64,000 nucleotides of DNA from Oscillospiraceae bacterium (GTDB lineage Bacteria; Bacillota; Clostridia; Oscillospirales; Ruminococcaceae): contig JAAWRH010000018.1 of the NCBI GenBank assembly GCA_022800935.1, positions 1 to 64,000 of the forward strand, read 5' to 3'. A program made the position numbers and the translations under genes. The notes under the pieces were generated by a model, which saw nothing but the letters and a program-made list of their open reading frames with translations, did not search any database and was not told the origin of the DNA. This document shows, piece by piece, positions 34,801 to 44,180 of this stretch (within the stretch, counting starts at the first letter, position 1; each line of letters starts with the position of its first letter).

Positions 34801-36747
34801 TTAACTTAGCTGGAACTTACGCACTAAATTATTCATCAGCAGGGATTGATCCGATAAATCCTGCGCAGTAGAGGCGCTTTGCTCTGAAGTGGCAGAGGTG
34901 CTTTGAATAATGGAAGATATTTGGTCAATTCCCTCGGTCACTTGAGAGATCGCTGTGGTCTGGCTTTCTATCGCTCCTACGACCGAATCCACTTTAATCG
35001 TTACATTTTCCGCGATGGAGTGGGTTTTCTCCAATGATTCCGTTACCTTTTCAACCACCTGGCCCCCCTCTACAACAGCAGCAATAGAACTCTCTATCAA
35101 CTCCTTGGTGGCTTTGGCAGCCTCGTCAGACTTAGACGCCAAATTACGCACCTCATCAGCCACCACAGCAAAGCCCTTTCCCGCGCTGCCTGCCCGCGCT
35201 GCCTCCACAGCGGCGTTTAGGGCCAAGATATTGGTCTGGAACGCAATGTTTTCAATGGTATCAATAATGTTGCTAATTTTTGTGGAGGACCCGGAGATTT
35301 TCTCCATAGCGGTATTCAGCTCTTGAACATAATTCACGCTGACTCCCAGCTGCGCGCCTGCTTGCGCCACAAAACACTCAGCTTCCTCTGCCGCAGCCGC
35401 AGTCTGCCTAGCGTTCTCTGCGATGCTTTCGGCGGTGGCGGAGAGTTCCTGGATTGCACCGGCTTGCTCTGTGGACCCCTGGCTCAGAGATTGAGCGCCG
35501 TTGGATACCTGAACGGCGCTACTAGCCACGGTTCCGGCAGACTGACTGATTTGTGAAAGCGTATCTTTCAGGGAATTGTGGATGGTCTTAATGGACTGCT
35601 CCATGGTTACAAAGTCGCCCCAGTATGTACGAGTGATCCTTTCACGGAAATCCCCTTGCGCCATTTTGCCTAGGTGATGGGACACATCCTGCGCCACATC
35701 GTTTAGACGAGACAGCATGGTTTCTAAAGCCCCTGCAAGTTGGGAGGTTTCATCCTTAGACTTCACATGGGGGGCCGGTGTGTGTAAATCTCCGTCAGCC
35801 ATCTTCTCAAGCCGGGCAACACAGGATTGAATTGGACCAGAGATAGACCAGCCTACTTTGACCGCTACAGGGAATGTGGCGATCACAACGAGGACTATCA
35901 CCAAAACTGTCAGCATAATGCTCCGGGCCAAAGTGGATTTGAGTTCCCTCTGGCTGGTCTCAATGGCGATACTCCACTCCTGATTGCCGTCAATGGGAGC
36001 GAATCCCACAAACTTGTTGTCACCATAAAAATTATATGCCCCGAAGCCGGTTTCCCTCTGGGTCATGCGCTGATTCACAGCAGCTATATCCGCCACGCTT
36101 GGGTCCGTTTTTGCGGCTTCAATCATGTTGGAGCCTTCCTCTACGATAGAAGCCTCCCGATGACCAATGACATTCCCCTTATTGTCCAGCACATAGGCTA
36201 CGCCGTTGTTGCCGATAGACAGATTAATTACGATATCTGACAGAAAATCAGCGCTGATTCCACCATAAACCACACCATCAAAGCGACCGTTGACGATGAT
36301 GGGTACCTCCAACAGAAAAATCATCCGCTGGCCGTCGTTCATAATATCAGAGATATAGGGTTTCATTGTTGATCTGCACTGTTGAAAATAATCCTCTTCT
36401 GCGTAGCTGTATCCCGTGGAGGAAAACCCGCTGGCGTCCATTTTGCCAACATAAAGAAAGCCGTTGCGCTGGGCGATATCCTCTCGAAGCGGAATCAGTT
36501 CTGGGGCAGTCGGATCAGATTCCCGGAAAATATCAGAGGCGGCAGCCTCTTGAAGCGCTGTCCAGTAATTCCCCATTTTCCACTCCACGGCGTCTGCAGC
36601 CATCTGCGTTGCGGGACCCAGAGTCTTTGTCATGACATCATCAATGCCGCTGGCGTTCAATAGGGCTGTAATCACACCGATCAGCACCGAACCTACCAGC
36701 ACTACCGACAACATACTGATTTGGATTTTTGATTTGATCGACTTCAT
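34801..36747 (-). CDS. Methyl-accepting chemotaxis protein with dCache sensor
   Basis: 648 residues from ATG 36747 (AAAGGAAGG upstream). Membrane helix 1 is near 8-32 and the extracellular double-Cache-type sensor runs to about 275 ([30 protein letters not shown]). Helix 2 is near 280-300, followed by HAMP (about 300-355) and the signalling hairpin. The hairpin tip with [20 protein letters not shown] and [12 protein letters not shown] is the CheW/CheA-binding core. No other chemotaxis or flagellar genes are present in the window, so the receptor stands alone here. Confidence 0.93.
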   Translation of the reverse strand: MKSIKSKIQISMLSVVLVGSVLIGVITALLNASGIDDVMTKTLGPATQMAADAVEWKMGNYWTALQEAAASDIFRESDPTAPELIPLREDIAQRNGFLYVGKMDASGFSSTGYSYAEEDYFQQCRSTMKPYISDIMNDGQRMIFLLEVPIIVNGRFDGVVYGGISADFLSDIVINLSIGNNGVAYVLDNKGNVIGHREASIVEEGSNMIEAAKTDPSVADIAAVNQRMTQRETGFGAYNFYGDNKFVGFAPIDGNQEWSIAIETSQRELKSTLARSIMLTVLVIVLVVIATFPVAVKVGWSISGPIQSCVARLEKMADGDLHTPAPHVKSKDETSQLAGALETMLSRLNDVAQDVSHHLGKMAQGDFRERITRTYWGDFVTMEQSIKTIHNSLKDTLSQISQSAGTVASSAVQVSNGAQSLSQGSTEQAGAIQELSATAESIAENARQTAAAAEEAECFVAQAGAQLGVSVNYVQELNTAMEKISGSSTKISNIIDTIENIAFQTNILALNAAVEAARAGSAGKGFAVVADEVRNLASKSDEAAKATKELIESSIAAVVEGGQVVEKVTESLEKTHSIAENVTIKVDSVVGAIESQTTAISQVTEGIDQISSIIQSTSATSEQSASTAQDLSDQSLLMNNLVRKFQLS

Positions 36748-36967
36748 ACATGACCTTCCTTTTACCTGTTTTTTATTTAGGGCAAGAGAATACGTTTCTC
36801 TAACAATATATGCGGTTTTTGCTCGCACCCTCAATCCTTGATATTTTAGCATGAAGTCACAAAATATTCAATATAGATTTTTGATTTGCCAAAGGTTCTT
36901 GATAATATAGAGCTTACCATAGCGCACACGTCCCCCGCCTCTGCCGGGCGAGGGAATAGGAGAGGAG

Positions 36968-37189
36968 CTACACCTTATCCGTTATCAGGATTTTGGCAAT
37001 CGTTTGAGGGGCTTTTCCCTCCGTGCTCAATCGATAAATGCGGCGCACAACGTCTGCCGCTTCTTCGTCCACCAGCCAGCGATGCTTAAGGACTTCCATA
37101 TAGAAACCCGTTTGCAGATAGTCTTTCCTGACATGGCTCGCATCCCTGGCGATCACACAGATACTACTTGTATTTTTATTTCCCTCCAC
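36968..37189 (-). pseudogene. Large serine recombinase, internally deleted remnant
   Basis: One short frame joins two separated blocks of large serine recombinases: RKDYLQTGFYMEVL from the catalytic domain, then KHRWLVDEEAADVVRRIYRL and APQTIAKILITDKV from the recombinase domain. The roughly 100 residues that normally lie between are missing, and the frame stops right after DKV. The catalytic Ser and the zinc ribbon are absent. It marks a former integrative element at this place. Confidence 0.7.
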
Positions 37190-37285
37190 TTGTATAGGGC
37201 CGGGAAGTATGTTAAACTATAAACAAACAAAACCGCGTCAAAGCCCCCAGCCCCCCGTGAAAAACAAAAAGGAGAGTGAATTGCA

Positions 37286-38035
37286 ATGGATCTTCTGAAA
37301 GGAAAAACCGCTGTCGTCACCGGCGGTACAAGAGGCATCGGCCTGGCAATTGTCAAGAAATTTCTCGCAAACGGCGCAAAGGTGGCCCTTTTGGGCTCCC
37401 GCCAGGAAACTGTTGATAAGGCCCTCGCCGGGCTGAAGGAGGAAAATTCCAATTATCCCGTTATCGGGCTCTGCCCCGCGCTGAGCAATCCCGAACAGGT
37501 CCACGAGGCTTTCCAGAAGGTAAAGGAAGCCTTCGGTTCCCTGGATATCCTGGTCAACAACGCAGGCGTTTCCGCCCGCGACAGCATCTACCAGTATAAG
37601 CCGGAGGACTTCGCCAAGGTAATGGACCTCAACGTCAATTCCGTCTTCGTCTGCTCCAGAGAGGCTGCGGGCATCATGAAGGAGCAGGGCGGCGGCGTTA
37701 TCCTGAACACCAGCTCTATGGTCAGCATTTACGGCCAGCCCGCCGGATGCGCCTATCCCGCCTCCAAGTTCGCGGTCAACGGTATGACCAAGTCCCTGGC
37801 CAGGGAGATGGGCCGGGATAACATCCGCGTCAACGCCGTTGCCCCCGGCGTCACCCGCACCGATATGGTAGCGGCCCTGCCGGAGGAGATGGTCAAGCGC
37901 ATTACCGCCCCCATCCCCCTGGGACGCATGGGCGAACCGGAGGAAGTGGCGGACGCTTTCCTGTTCCTCGCCAGCGACATGGCCAGCTATATCACCGGTG
38001 TCACCCTGTCAGTTGACGGCGCAGCTATGGTTTAA
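37286..38035 (+). CDS. SDR-family NAD(P)-dependent oxidoreductase (FabG/BaiA-like)
   Basis: 249 residues, one Rossmann domain. Cofactor motif TGGTRGIG (12-19), NNAG near 91-94, catalytic Ser in NTSSM and Y-x-x-x-K in YPASKFAV, ending with SVDGAAMV. The general look (opening LLKGKTAVVTGGTRGIGLA and APGVTRTDM) fits both 3-oxoacyl-ACP reductases and BaiA-type hydroxysteroid dehydrogenases of gut Clostridia. It is not next to fatty-acid or bile-acid genes, so the substrate is open. Ribosome site AAGGAGAG. Confidence 0.88.
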   Translation: MDLLKGKTAVVTGGTRGIGLAIVKKFLANGAKVALLGSRQETVDKALAGLKEENSNYPVIGLCPALSNPEQVHEAFQKVKEAFGSLDILVNNAGVSARDSIYQYKPEDFAKVMDLNVNSVFVCSREAAGIMKEQGGGVILNTSSMVSIYGQPAGCAYPASKFAVNGMTKSLAREMGRDNIRVNAVAPGVTRTDMVAALPEEMVKRITAPIPLGRMGEPEEVADAFLFLASDMASYITGVTLSVDGAAMV

Positions 38036-38068
38036 AATCCCTGATAAAAAAGCGGAACCGCGCTGAAT

Positions 38069-38160
38069 TGATATGCTCCCTTCTAAGTAGACAAGTAAAA
38101 TAACAACGATATGTCACTTAGGAGGGAGTATATTTTATGACAGAAAAAGCAAGAGAATTA
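38069..38160 (+). mobile_element. Second IS3-family left-end remnant
   Basis: It begins TGATATGCTCCCTT and runs through a leader to GGAGGGAGTATATTTTATGA, aligning with the minus-strand left end at 1372-1290. An imperfect inverted repeat links ATATGCTCCCTTCTAAGT with the copy ACTTAGGAGGGAGTATAT just before the ORF. Only the left end and the first codons of OrfA remain. Confidence 0.6.
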
Positions 38161-38301
38161 TCGCCAGATGGAAAGCTGTGGAAGCTGGAACGGCTGCGCC
38201 TTGCACTTGCTGGCTTTGAAAACCATAGCCTTCCCGACCCGGACATGACGCTGCGGGTGGCAGGCTATGACGGCGCTGTGTGTCCACATCTCAGACGATA
38301 A
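38137..38301 (+). pseudogene. 54-codon chimeric frame at the IS end
   Basis: It has a good ribosome site (GGAGGG) and opens MTEKARELS, probably the OrfA start. It continues into LWKLERLRLALAGFENHSL and GYDGAVCPHLRR, which I do not recognise. It is probably a fusion left by deletion of the IS body. Confidence 0.4.
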
Positions 38302-38306
38302 AAGTC

Positions 38307-38348
38307 TTGACAAAGGTGTTTTTACGCGTTATACTTAGGTTGCTAAGT
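38307..38348 (+). promoter_or_regulatory. marR promoter with MarR-type operator
   Basis: TTGACA (38307-38312), 17-base spacer, TATACT (38330-38335). The palindrome ACTTAG-gttg-CTAAGT (38333-38348) starts inside the -10. A near copy stands before the MATE gene. Confidence 0.85.
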
Positions 38349-38363
38349 TTTGGAGGGGTGACT

Positions 38364-38786
38364 ATGACCCATGACAGGTATGCGGCTCGCTATATCAGCA
38401 AATTATCAAACAAGCTGCGCAGGAAAATTGACGCTTTTTCCAGCAGAGAAAATCTAAGCGGTTCGCAGGGACGGGTGCTGCATTTCATTTTGGCACAGAC
38501 CGGCAATGTCTTTCAAAAGGATATTGAAGAAGAATACAGCCTGCGTCCCCCAACTGCAACGGAGCTGCTGAAAAAGATGGAGCATGATGGGCTGATTCAC
38601 CGCGAAGCGATGCCAAACGACGCACGAATGAAAAGAATTGTTGTCAGCGAAAAGGCATTACAATACAGGGACATGGTAATTGCCGATATTACCCACCTGG
38701 AAGATGAATTGACCTGTGGCATTTCCAGTACCGACATGGATACCTTTTTCAGAGTGATTGAAAAGATGCTGGATAATATCTCCTGA
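38364..38786 (+). CDS. MarR-family regulator
   Basis: 140 residues from ATG 38364 (GGAGGGG 5 bases upstream). Winged-helix core: QKDIEEEYSLRPPTATELLK is the recognition region and NDARMKRIVVSEKA is the wing. The palindrome ACTTAGnnnnCTAAGT occurs at its own promoter and before the next gene, so it should repress both itself and the MATE pump. The pump has since been destroyed by deletions. Confidence 0.9.
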   Translation: MTHDRYAARYISKLSNKLRRKIDAFSSRENLSGSQGRVLHFILAQTGNVFQKDIEEEYSLRPPTATELLKKMEHDGLIHREAMPNDARMKRIVVSEKALQYRDMVIADITHLEDELTCGISSTDMDTFFRVIEKMLDNIS

Positions 38787-38790
38787 ACGG

Positions 38791-38822
38791 TTAGGCTGCC
38801 AAATTGCCCGGCAGCCTAATTC
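38791..38822 (+). terminator. Hairpin after marR
   Basis: TTAGGCTGCC (38791-38800) and GGCAGCCTAA (38810-38819), with only TTCCCC behind. Partial termination at best. Confidence 0.5.
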
Positions 38823-38832
38823 CCCTCCAAAT

Positions 38833-38848
38833 ACTTAGGAAACTAAAT
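38833..38848 (+). promoter_or_regulatory. Second MarR-type operator, before the MATE pseudogene
   Basis: ACTTAG-gaaa-CTAAAT. It matches the marR operator at 11 of 12 arm bases with the same 4-base centre. Confidence 0.7.
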
Positions 38849-38862
38849 TTCGAGGTGAAATT

Positions 38863-39467
38863 ATGATCAAGAAATCTGTTGATTACCTGAACGGAAAGTT
38901 GTTCCCCATGATACTCAAATTTTCCATACCGGCGGCTGTTTCGCTGCTGATAACGGCTGTTTACAATATCGTGGACAGAATGTTTGTCGGCAATTTTAAC
39001 GGTACTTCCGCTCTGGCCAGTTGGGAAAATGCGGCGGCGATATTGCCATCAGCATCTATGCCGTGGTGTCAAGCATCATGACGTTTGTGATTATGCCAGC
39101 CAGCGGTATCAGTCAAGGGATTCAGCCTATCATCGGAAATAACTACGGTTCGGGAAACTACAAACGTGTCATGGCAACACTATATCAGGCGACCATGTTC
39201 TCCGTTTCCATCACTTGTATTATTTGGCTTGCAGTGCTGTTTTTTCCAAGACAAATTCTGGCGGCGTTTGGCGGGACGGGAGAAATGTTCCAAATCGGTG
39301 TTGCCGGCCTGCGTATTAACTTCTGCATCACGCCAGTTTTGGGATTTGTCATGCTGGCAACGATTTTATCTCTGTATCTTGTCTGGAAAGAGAAAAGACA
39401 CATGATGGCTCTTGAAAGGCAGCCGCACTTAATAAGCAATGGACATTCCTATGACCAAAATGTATAA
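38863..39467 (+). pseudogene. MATE-family efflux pump, collapsed by internal deletions
   Basis: The start is intact (MIKKSVDYLNGKLFPMILKF, AAVSLLITAVYNIVDRMFVG), giving the first MATE helix and signature. After GTSALA the frame breaks, and a second frame resumes with CGGDIAISIYAVVSSIMTFV and GISQGIQPIIGNNYGSGNYK, which belongs about 200 residues further on in MATE proteins. A second loss lies near GFVMLATILSLYLVWKEKR. About half of the normal 450 residues remain, so it cannot pump. Confidence 0.8.
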
Positions 39468-39639
39468 TATACAGAAAACCATGTATATATTATCACTTGT
39501 GTTCGCGCTGCCGTCCAAAATATTTTCCTGCTCCAAAGCAATAAATTGTGCATTCTGCACCTCTTCCCCTCAAAGAATCCCTTTTATCTGTAGAGGAATC
39601 CAAAAATCAGGGCAGTTTGGGAATTTTTCAGAAAAGGGG

Positions 39640-39667
39640 TTGATTTTATTCGCCGATTGTGTATAAT
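39640..39667 (+). promoter_or_regulatory. argG promoter
   Basis: TTGATT (39640-39645), 16-base spacer, TATAAT (39662-39667). The stretch TGTATAATTATAAATA over the -10 is AT-rich and roughly palindromic, and could be an ArgR-type box, but the match is loose. Confidence 0.6.
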
Positions 39668-39730
39668 TATAAATATCTCACGGGACACCCGAATGGGTTC
39701 CCCACCCAAATTACTGGAGGATGAATGAAA

Positions 39731-40960
39731 ATGAGTAAAAAATATAATAAAGTTGTTCTGGCCTATTCCGGCGGTCTGGATACTTCCATTATCATTCCCT
39801 GGCTGAAGGAAAACTACGGCTGCGAGGTCATCGCTGTCGCCGCTGACGTAGGGCAGGAGAGCGAATTGGAAGGGCTCCAGGAAAAAGCCATTAAAACCGG
39901 CGCGTCCAAGCTGTATATTGAGGACTTGAAAAAGGAATTTGTAGAGGACTGCATCTGGCCCACCCTGAAGGCCGGGGCTGTTTACGAAAATAAATACCTT
40001 TTGGGCACCTCCTTTGCCCGCCCCATCATCGCCAAAAGGCTGGTGGAGATCGCCAAAAAAGAGGGCGCGGACGCAATCGCCCACGGCTGTACCGGCAAAG
40101 GCAACGACCAGGTTCGTTTTGAGCTGACCATCAAAGCTTTTGCCCCCGATATGCCCATTATTGCCCCCTGGCGTATCTGGGATATTAAATCCCGCGACGA
40201 GGAGATTGACTACGCCGAAGCCCATCAGATCCCTCTGAAGATTACCCGTGAAACCAACTACTCCAAGGATAAAAACCTGTGGCATCTCTCCCATGAGGGC
40301 TTGGATTTGGAAGATCCGGCGAACGAGCCGAAATACAACGAGATTTTGGAAATGGGCGTTTCCCCTGAAAAGGCCCCTGATACCCCCACATATATCACCC
40401 TGCACTTTGAGAAGGGCGTTCCTACTGCCCTTGACGGTGTGGAAATGGACGGCGTTTCCCTGATCCAGAAGCTGAACAAAATCGGCGGGGCCAACGGCGT
40501 GGGCCTGGCCGATCTGGTGGAAAACCGCCTGGTAGGCATGAAGAGCCGCGGCGTTTACGAAACCCCCGGCGGGAGCATCCTCTATCACGCTCACGATGTG
40601 CTGGAAACCATCTGTTTGGATAAGGAAACCCAGCATTATAAACAACAGGTTGCCCTGAAATTCGCCGACCTGGTTTATAACGGCCAGTGGTACACCCCTC
40701 TGCGGGAAGCTCTCAGCGCCTTTGTGGATTCTACCCAGCAGACTGTTACCGGCGACGTTAAACTGAAGCTGTACAAGGGCAACATTATCAACGCAGGCGT
40801 TACCAGCGATTACACCTTGTATGATGAAGAGGTCGCCACCTTTGATGCGGACGAGGTCTACAACCAGATGGATTCCCAGGGGTTCATCAACCTGTTCGGC
40901 CTGCCCATTAAGGTGAAAGCCGTACTGGACCAGAAGCGCGCTGCAAAGGAAGGAAAATAA
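39731..40960 (+). CDS. argG: Argininosuccinate synthase
   Basis: Joins citrulline and aspartate with ATP. 409 residues. The ATP pyrophosphatase P-loop AYSGGLDTS is at 10-18, and [14 protein letters not shown] and [15 protein letters not shown] are family blocks. GGAGG at 39716-39720 suits ATG 39731 (10 bases) better than ATG 39725 (4 bases). It is the first gene of the arginine cluster, separated from argH by a terminator-like stem. Confidence 0.97.
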   Translation: MSKKYNKVVLAYSGGLDTSIIIPWLKENYGCEVIAVAADVGQESELEGLQEKAIKTGASKLYIEDLKKEFVEDCIWPTLKAGAVYENKYLLGTSFARPIIAKRLVEIAKKEGADAIAHGCTGKGNDQVRFELTIKAFAPDMPIIAPWRIWDIKSRDEEIDYAEAHQIPLKITRETNYSKDKNLWHLSHEGLDLEDPANEPKYNEILEMGVSPEKAPDTPTYITLHFEKGVPTALDGVEMDGVSLIQKLNKIGGANGVGLADLVENRLVGMKSRGVYETPGGSILYHAHDVLETICLDKETQHYKQQVALKFADLVYNGQWYTPLREALSAFVDSTQQTVTGDVKLKLYKGNIINAGVTSDYTLYDEEVATFDADEVYNQMDSQGFINLFGLPIKVKAVLDQKRAAKEGK

Positions 40961-40989
40961 TCTTCATAAATAAGTGACCGTATGCCGCG

Positions 40990-41027
40990 ATGGGAACCTT
41001 CCCGGAAGGTTCCCATTCCTTCTTTTC
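40990..41027 (+). terminator. Terminator-like stem between argG and argH
   Basis: ATGGGAACCTTC and GAAGGTTCCCAT around a CCG loop, then TCCTTCTTTTC. It may reduce readthrough into argH rather than end the operon completely. Confidence 0.75.
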
Positions 41028-41076
41028 CGTTGGCGGCGGAGAGTCCCTATAACATAAAAGGATAGGAGCAGATCAG

Positions 41077-42453
41077 ATGAAACTTTGGGCAGGCAGATTT
41101 TCCAAGGAGGCGGACGAACGGGTCAATGACTTCAACTCGTCGATTTCCTTTGATTCCCGGATGTACCGGCAGGATATTGCAGGCAGCATCGCCCACGCCA
41201 CCATGCTGGGGGAACAGAACATCATCGCCCCCTCGGAGAGCGAAACGATTATAAAAGGTTTAAAGTCTATCCTGTCTGACCTGGACAGCGGCAAACTTGC
41301 CTTTGACCCGGAAGCCGAGGACATCCATATGTTTATAGAAGCAGAGCTGACCGCCCGCATCGGGGACGCGGGAAAGCGGCTCCACACCGCCCGGAGCCGG
41401 AACGACCAGGTTGCGCTGGATATCCGCCTTTACCTGCGGGAAGCTGCTGAGGGGCTTATTTCCCAGGTAAAAGAACTGATCTGTTCCCTCTGCAATCAGG
41501 CGGAACAGCATACCGAAACGGTTATGCCCGGCTATACCCATTTGCAGCGGGCACAGCCCATTACCTTTGGACACCACCTGATGGCGTACTGCCAGATGCT
41601 CCTGCGGGATATCGACCGCCTGAAAGACGCAAAGAACCGAATGAACGTTATGCCCTTGGGAAGCTGCGCCTTAGCGGGGACTACCTACCCTTTGAATCGG
41701 GAACGGGTCGCAGAACTGCTTGGTTTTTCCTCTGTTACGCTGAACAGTTTAGACGGGGTTTCTGACAGGGATTTTTGTATTGAATTGGCTGGGGCAGTTT
41801 CTATTTTGATGATGCACCTTTCCCGTTTGTCGGAGGAGATCATTCTCTGGTGTTCCTGGGAATTTAAATTTATAGAGCTGGACGATGCTTTCGCCACCGG
41901 CTCCAGCATTATGCCCCAGAAGAAAAACCCCGATATTACCGAGCTTGTCCGCGGAAAAACAGGGCGTGTTTACGGGGATTTGAATACCCTCTTAACCATG
42001 ATGAAAGGGCTTCCCCTTGCCTATAACAAGGATATGCAGGAGGACAAGGAAGCGGTTTTCGATGCAGTGGATACAGCCGCCCTTTGTTTGAAAACCATGA
42101 TTCCCATGATCGACACCATGAAGCCCATCCCCTCCAATATGCGGCGGGCGGCGGCAAAAGGGTTTATCAACGCCACCGACGCGGCGGATTATTTGACCCG
42201 GAAAGGCGTTCCCTTCCGGGACGCTTACAAGATTACCGGAACCCTTGTGGCACAGTGCATTGAAAAGGATACCACCTTGGAAGAACTGCCTTTGGAGGAT
42301 TATAAAGCCCTCTGCGGGGAATTTGAGGAAGATATTTACCAGGCAATCAGCCTGGAAACCTGCGTAAAGGGCAGGACAGTTGTAGGCGGCCCTGCGCCGG
42401 AACGGGTAAAGGAGCAGATTGCGGCAGTCCGGGCGGCAATACAGGAGGAATAA
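41077..42453 (+). CDS. argH: Argininosuccinate lyase
   Basis: Splits argininosuccinate into arginine and fumarate. 458 residues. The fumarase-superfamily signature [12 protein letters not shown] is near 280, and [19 protein letters not shown] is the usual opening. The ribosome site AGGAGCAG stands before ATG. argC follows 3 bases later. Confidence 0.97.
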   Translation: MKLWAGRFSKEADERVNDFNSSISFDSRMYRQDIAGSIAHATMLGEQNIIAPSESETIIKGLKSILSDLDSGKLAFDPEAEDIHMFIEAELTARIGDAGKRLHTARSRNDQVALDIRLYLREAAEGLISQVKELICSLCNQAEQHTETVMPGYTHLQRAQPITFGHHLMAYCQMLLRDIDRLKDAKNRMNVMPLGSCALAGTTYPLNRERVAELLGFSSVTLNSLDGVSDRDFCIELAGAVSILMMHLSRLSEEIILWCSWEFKFIELDDAFATGSSIMPQKKNPDITELVRGKTGRVYGDLNTLLTMMKGLPLAYNKDMQEDKEAVFDAVDTAALCLKTMIPMIDTMKPIPSNMRRAAAKGFINATDAADYLTRKGVPFRDAYKITGTLVAQCIEKDTTLEELPLEDYKALCGEFEEDIYQAISLETCVKGRTVVGGPAPERVKEQIAAVRAAIQEE

Positions 42454-42456
42454 TCA

Positions 42457-43401
42457 ATGGCATATAAAATTTTTATTGACGGCAAAGAGGGCACAACCGG
42501 CCTGCAAATCTACCAGAGGTTTGAGGGGCGGAAAGATCTGGAGCTTCTCCTTTTAGACGACGAGAACCGGAAAGATATCAACGCCCGCCGGGAAATGATA
42601 AACGCTTCTGATATTACCTTCCTCTGCCTGCCCGATGCGGCGGCAAAAGAGGCGGTTTCCCTGGTGGAAAACGACCATGTGCGGATCATCGACGCATCTA
42701 CCGCCCATCGCACCACCCCCGGTTGGGCTTATGGGTTCCCGGAGCTGTCCAAGGGACACAGGGAAGCGGTTATTTCCTCTAAACGGGTTGCAAATCCCGG
42801 CTGTTATGCGTCGGGGTTCCTATCCATCGTGTACCCATTGGTGGCAATGGGGATTATGCAGAAAGATTACCCGGTTGTCTGCCATGCGGTCAGCGGCTAC
42901 TCCGGCGGCGGCAAAAAGATGATTGCCAAATATGAAGCAGGGGAAAAGCCCAAAGGATACGACAGCCCCCGGCAGTACGGTTTGACCATGAGCCATAAGC
43001 ATCTGCCGGAAATGCAGAAGGTTCCAGGGCTGGAATACCCGCCGATTTTCAATCCATTGGTAGATGATTTCTACTGCGGTATGGAAGTGACAGTCCCCCT
43101 ATATACCCGGCTTCTGCCAAAGAAGGTTACACCTGTTGAATTACACAAACGCCTTTCTGACTACTACGCGGGACAGCGGTTTGTGAAGGTTCTCCCCTTT
43201 ATGGGGGAAGGGGTTATTGATGACGGCTTTATTGCCGCCAGCACCCTTGCCGGGACCAACGATATGGAGATTTTCGTCGGCGGCAACGAGGAGCAGATTC
43301 TCCTGGTTTCCCGGCTGGATAACCTGGGGAAGGGAGCGTCCGGCGCGGCGGTCCAGAATATGAACCTGATGCTGGGATTAGATGAGGGGACGGGCCTATA
43401 A
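42457..43401 (+). CDS. argC: N-acetyl-gamma-glutamyl-phosphate reductase, type 2
   Basis: 314 residues, the short (type 2) form. Opening YKIFIDGKEGTTGLQIYQRF, then the catalytic Cys in NPGCYASGF (about 113-121). It reduces N-acetylglutamyl phosphate with NADPH. Tightly coupled after argH. Confidence 0.95.
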   Translation: MAYKIFIDGKEGTTGLQIYQRFEGRKDLELLLLDDENRKDINARREMINASDITFLCLPDAAAKEAVSLVENDHVRIIDASTAHRTTPGWAYGFPELSKGHREAVISSKRVANPGCYASGFLSIVYPLVAMGIMQKDYPVVCHAVSGYSGGGKKMIAKYEAGEKPKGYDSPRQYGLTMSHKHLPEMQKVPGLEYPPIFNPLVDDFYCGMEVTVPLYTRLLPKKVTPVELHKRLSDYYAGQRFVKVLPFMGEGVIDDGFIAASTLAGTNDMEIFVGGNEEQILLVSRLDNLGKGASGAAVQNMNLMLGLDEGTGL

Positions 43402-43456
43402 AATCAGAAGCTCTATAAATGACGGCAGACGGGAAAATGATTTGTGAGGTGAACTC

Positions 43457-44122
43457 ATGGGAATTTCAATATCGGGCATGGTGAATGCTGTAAATCTAAA
43501 ACACAGTATGTCACCGAGCGGTAGGAGGCCTAACTGGTCCTTGATTCCAAGCGCAGGGAAAAGCGGCAAGTCAAAAGCGGAGTTTACCGATGAGATCAAG
43601 GACCTGGCGCGGAGGGCTGCAAACACTACAAGCAAGGCGGAATTGGAATATCTTCATAGGCAGAGAACGGAGCTGTGCGCAAAGTATGTGTCTGATGTGT
43701 CTCCCGATAGGAAGGCGTTGTACCAGCAGGCGGCAAATGCGCTGAAGGGGCAGGATGGCAATCCCAAATGCCGCGGAATCGGGGAACTATCACTCCTTGA
43801 CTTTCTGGAGGCAGCGGAGGGGAGGAAGGAGAACCTTGCCGAAAAGAAGTTTGCGCTGACAGGAGGCGGAACGCTTACCTGCCCGACCCTGACGGACGGG
43901 GGACATGGCGCGGACATTTATTACCAGGGCACAAAGGTATTGACATATCTCGGTTCGGGATACGGATGGGCTTGTGAGAGGACTCCGGCCGAACGGGAAA
44001 AGGAACGGGAGTTTTATGAGATTTATTTTAATGAGTACCGCTCCCTAAAGAACGGCAAAGGGGAACTGGAAGCAATGCCAGATTACCTGGAGGAGAAACC
44101 CTCTTTTGACAGGAGAGCATAA
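43457..44122 (+). CDS. Conserved protein of unknown function inside the arg cluster
   Basis: 221 residues, soluble, no signal peptide or membrane helix. MSPSGRRPNWSLIP near the N-terminus, a charged helical middle (EFTDEIKDLARRAANTTSKA) and a Gly-rich block GGGTLTCPTLTDGGHGADIY, then YLGSGYGWACERTPAE. I recall similar proteins in Clostridia without assigned role, but can name no family. GAGGTG precedes ATG 43457. It lies between argC and argJ, on the same strand with 55-58-base gaps. Whether it is linked to arginine or is an insertion cannot be told. Confidence 0.75.
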   Translation: MGISISGMVNAVNLKHSMSPSGRRPNWSLIPSAGKSGKSKAEFTDEIKDLARRAANTTSKAELEYLHRQRTELCAKYVSDVSPDRKALYQQAANALKGQDGNPKCRGIGELSLLDFLEAAEGRKENLAEKKFALTGGGTLTCPTLTDGGHGADIYYQGTKVLTYLGSGYGWACERTPAEREKEREFYEIYFNEYRSLKNGKGELEAMPDYLEEKPSFDRRA

Positions 44123-44180
44123 GAGGGATGATTGCATTAAAGCAACTGAAACTCATGATAAAATTAGGAGGGAAAACACT

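Noticed and set aside
39662..39720. T-box or other riboswitch before argG
   Set aside because: The leader is under 60 bases with no T-box core (no AGGGTGG-type motif) and no clear antiterminator.
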